From Strigamia acuminata (lineage: Eukaryota; Arthropoda; Chilopoda; Geophilomorpha; Linotaeniidae): a stretch of 60,000 nt of DNA. Under the pieces are notes generated by a model. The model did not search any database. It was not told the DNA's origin and saw nothing but the letters and a program-made list of their open reading frames with translations. A program made the position numbers and the translations under genes. This document shows, one piece after another, positions 57,923 through 60,000 of this stretch. Every line of letters begins with the position of its first letter. The first letter of the stretch is position 1. The DNA lies in NCBI GenBank assembly GCA_949358305.1, contig OX442314.1:8985060-9045059 (forward strand). The letters are read 5' to 3'.

Positions 57923-57969
57923 TCAACGTGATCGCTTTTCAATTTCAAATTGGAACGCGATCACGTTGA
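57923..57969. promoter_or_regulatory. Perfect 47-nt hairpin between genes I and J
   Basis: TCAACGTGATCGC (57923-57935) pairs with GCGATCACGTTGA (57957-57969); the loop holds a second palindrome, CAATTTCAAATTG. It lies downstream of the gene J stop and upstream of gene I. It could act as an RNA structure in the J 3' end, or as an operator or transposon terminus. Confidence 0.6.
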
Positions 57970-57993
57970 TTGTCAAAATAAAATGGTCAGTTA

Positions 57994-60000
57994 CTACGTT
58001 ACCTCGAATACTTCCTTTTCCACCTTCTCAACGGTCTTCCGTTTCTTTTTCGCACCCCCTTTCCTCACACACTTCCTCTTCTTCGGTTCCGTCGCCGTCT
58101 CCTTCTCCTTTTCCTTCTCCTCCACTGCCTCTTCCACCGCCGTTTCCTTCCACGTCTCCTTCTCCTTCTCCAACTCCACCTCCATCTCCGGCCACACTAT
58201 TCCCATCTCCTCCACTGTCTCTTCCACCACCGTCTCCTTCTCCTTCTCCGTCTCCGACACAGTCTCTTCCACCGCCTTCTCCTTCTCCGTCTCCGACACA
58301 GTCTCTTCCACCGCCTTCTCCTTCTCCGTCTCCGACACAGTCTCTTCCACCGCCATCTCTTTCTCCACCTCCTTCTCCGGCACAGTCTCTTCCACCGCCT
58401 TCTCCTTCTCCGTCTCCGACACAGTCTCTACCACCGCCTTCTCCTTCTCCGTCTCCGACACAGTCTCTTCCACCACCGTCTCCTTCTCCACCTCCTTCCC
58501 TGACACAGTCTCTTCCACCGCCTTCTCCTTCTCCGTCTCCGACACAGTCTCTTCCACCGCCATCTCCTTTTCCGTCTCCGACACAGTCTCTTCCGCCGCC
58601 CTCGCCTTCCCCACCTCCTCCACGATCTCATCCACAACCCCCCCCACAATCTCATCCGCCGTCCCATCCGTTTCTCTAAAAAAAAAAAATAAATAAATAA
58701 ATTGTGAGACGTTGCGTGCAAGACCCGAAGAGCGCGTGGAACTCACGTTTGTGGCAGGCTCGATGACCACACGGAATGCCCCGTGCTTTGTGATAGGTCC
58801 AAGGCACCGTCGTCGTTGGGTCCGTCCTGGTAAGAAACGAGTAAATATAATTACAAATGTGTGCATAATTAAAAAATAAATAAATAAATAAATAAATAAA
58901 TAAAAATGAAAAAAGGGGGCCAAAAAGACGCCCACAATTAAAATGACTAACTTGTACTAAAAAAAAGAAAAGGAAAAAATTAACCAATAAATGAATTAAA
59001 TTTAAATAGACCCTGACATTAAATGTGTCGGTAAAGAGCACGCATTTGATGTGCGCGCCTAACTCGAGATGACGCGCGTTGGTTGGTCGTTTTCACATTT
59101 CGTCTGCGCCGATCGTGTCGGAAACATGAGAGTCAAGAACACTCTTGTAAACTCGACTTTGATTCTTTAGCCTACCGTTGCAGTTGCGGGTTCATGGTCC
59201 GGTGCCCCGGAAGACGCGATGCATTGTGCGACTCGAAACAAGACGTTCGACATGACTTCGGACGCGGCCTGACAGGAAACAAGCAAATGTGAATATTCAA
59301 ACGGATTGAAAAGAAAAAGAAACAAAACAGAAAAAAAAATGCATATACTGTATACAGTATATCTGTGATTACTCTGCGGGTCTTTGATAGCGCGCGGACT
59401 TGTTTTAAGGCGTGGGGATGAATGCGGATTTTGTGAATAACGTGTGGGTCCCGTATAGCGCATGGGGCCGATTGTTACGTTTCCGAAACATGATCGTCGT
59501 TACGCGCGGGACCAATAGTCAAGTCTCCGAAGATATTGTTAAAAAATTGACGAAATGTTGTTGAAAATTGACGAATTTTGATGGAAATTGACTAAATTTT
59601 GACCAAATTTGACAAAAAAATTGGTTAATTTTGTTAAATATTGACGAATTTCGTAATCTTATAATTTTTCATGTTTGTTTGAATTGAAGCGCAGGTCTTT
59701 AATAACGCACGGGACCATTTATTTTTAAATAGCGCACGGGTGCGCTATTTACAGATAAACGGTATCCTCGATTTGTACACGTGTCTTCGGTGGGACAATT
59801 TTAGTTCACGAATAACGCGCGCGGGCCTCTGATCGTACACATGAGAAAATTTGTCCCCAGATAGCGTGTGGATGCACTATTTGGAGATATACGGTGTATA
59901 ATTTCTATTTTTCTAATTCTAATTCACTCACCGTCCCTGCATCTCCAACGATGGCCTCCATTATTGCCCGCCTCTCTATCAGCCTATCCACCCGCCTCTC
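57994..60000 (-). CDS. Gene J: Glu-rich tandem-repeat protein, 5' end beyond window
   Basis: Four exons join with matching phase: 59932-60000 (partial), 59176-59268, 58747-58826, 57994-58675 (at least 307 aa). The visible start is a charged helix (RLIERRAIMEAIVGDAGT) running into VMSNVLFRVAQCIASSG. A Ser/Asp segment follows, then about 150 residues of imperfect 13-residue repeats of the form EKAVEETVSETEK. The C-terminus is strongly basic (KKRKCVRKGGAKKKRK), a likely nuclear signal. The minus-strand frame is preferred because of the four phased junctions; the plus strand is also open here only because the repeat is a multiple of three. Function unknown. Confidence 0.75.
59340..59900. repeat. 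Degenerate repeats of an (aat/at)agcgcgcggg(t/a)cc motif in gene J intron
   Basis: Variants at about 59378, 59445, 59499, 59690, 59735, 59815 and 59860 (tttgatagcgcgcggac, tttaataacgcacgggacc, aatagcgcacgggtgcgc). The last two blocks also share tatttacagataaacggta / tatttggagatatacggtg. They lie in the first visible intron of gene J. Confidence 0.5.

Noticed and set aside
57950-58696. Plus-strand Ser/Pro/Phe repeat ORFs (about 240 aa)
   Set aside because: They are shadows of gene J: the 39-bp repeat keeps all frames open, while the minus strand has four phased splice junctions and a basic C-terminus.
37154-60000. Integrated large DNA virus
   Set aside because: No capsid, DNA polymerase, packaging ATPase or protease was recognised, and the genes are intron-rich; kept only as a remote alternative to a multigene transposon or host cluster.

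Overview
This is a eukaryotic, almost certainly animal, genomic window. Genes are split by spliceosomal introns with clear GT/AG sites. It holds a calpain, secretory-type FkbM-like methyltransferase paralogs, LTR retrotransposons, hAT-type MITEs and a piggyBac transposase. Short interstitial TTAGG runs and the expanded FkbM family point to an arthropod (a crustacean or springtail would fit), but no marker fixes the taxon. All exon models below were built by hand by matching splice sites and reading phase.

Layout. (1) 1-4.8 kb: minus-strand calpain, catalytic triad visible, 3' end outside the window, introns filled with 20-, 30- and ~60-bp tandem arrays. (2) 5.8-6.1 kb: candidate small secreted peptide with a TATA-type promoter. 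(3) 6.4-21 kb: four minus-strand FkbM-like units in tandem. One looks intact; the others carry a 1-base deletion, a lost splice acceptor and truncated first exon, or loss of exon 1. Solo LTRs, MITEs and AT-rich arrays lie between them. (4) 21.5-32.6 kb: nested Ty3/Gypsy-type elements. Element A (3' LTR, polypurine tract, integrase C-terminal part) is split at codon resolution by the LTR of element B. Upstream of B's LTR are an unusual 757-aa ORF and an integrase ORF with a long proline-rich, AT-hook-bearing N-terminal extension. No reverse transcriptase was found. (5) 32.9-36.9 kb: two large palindromes, the first built from 56-bp CpG-rich units.

(6) 37-60 kb: a compact block, unlike the AT-rich left half, of small-exon genes on both strands. 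In order: gene A (plus, acidic/basic), gene D (plus, paired zinc fingers plus PHD finger), gene E (plus, complete piggyBac transposase), gene F (minus, coiled coil), gene G (minus, coiled coil), gene H (plus, Ala-rich, frame conflict), gene I (minus, paired zinc fingers, paralog of D), gene J (minus, Glu-rich repeats, runs off the window). Nearly every intron carries a T-rich or TTTA-type microsatellite on the sense strand. Genes D and I share the order zinc finger 1, zinc finger 2, an LLR...QW helix, then an acidic tail, with matching intron positions. I know no named family with this architecture. Together with the transposase, the block may be a large piggyBac-associated multigene unit or a lineage-specific nuclear-protein cluster; the sequence alone does not decide between these.
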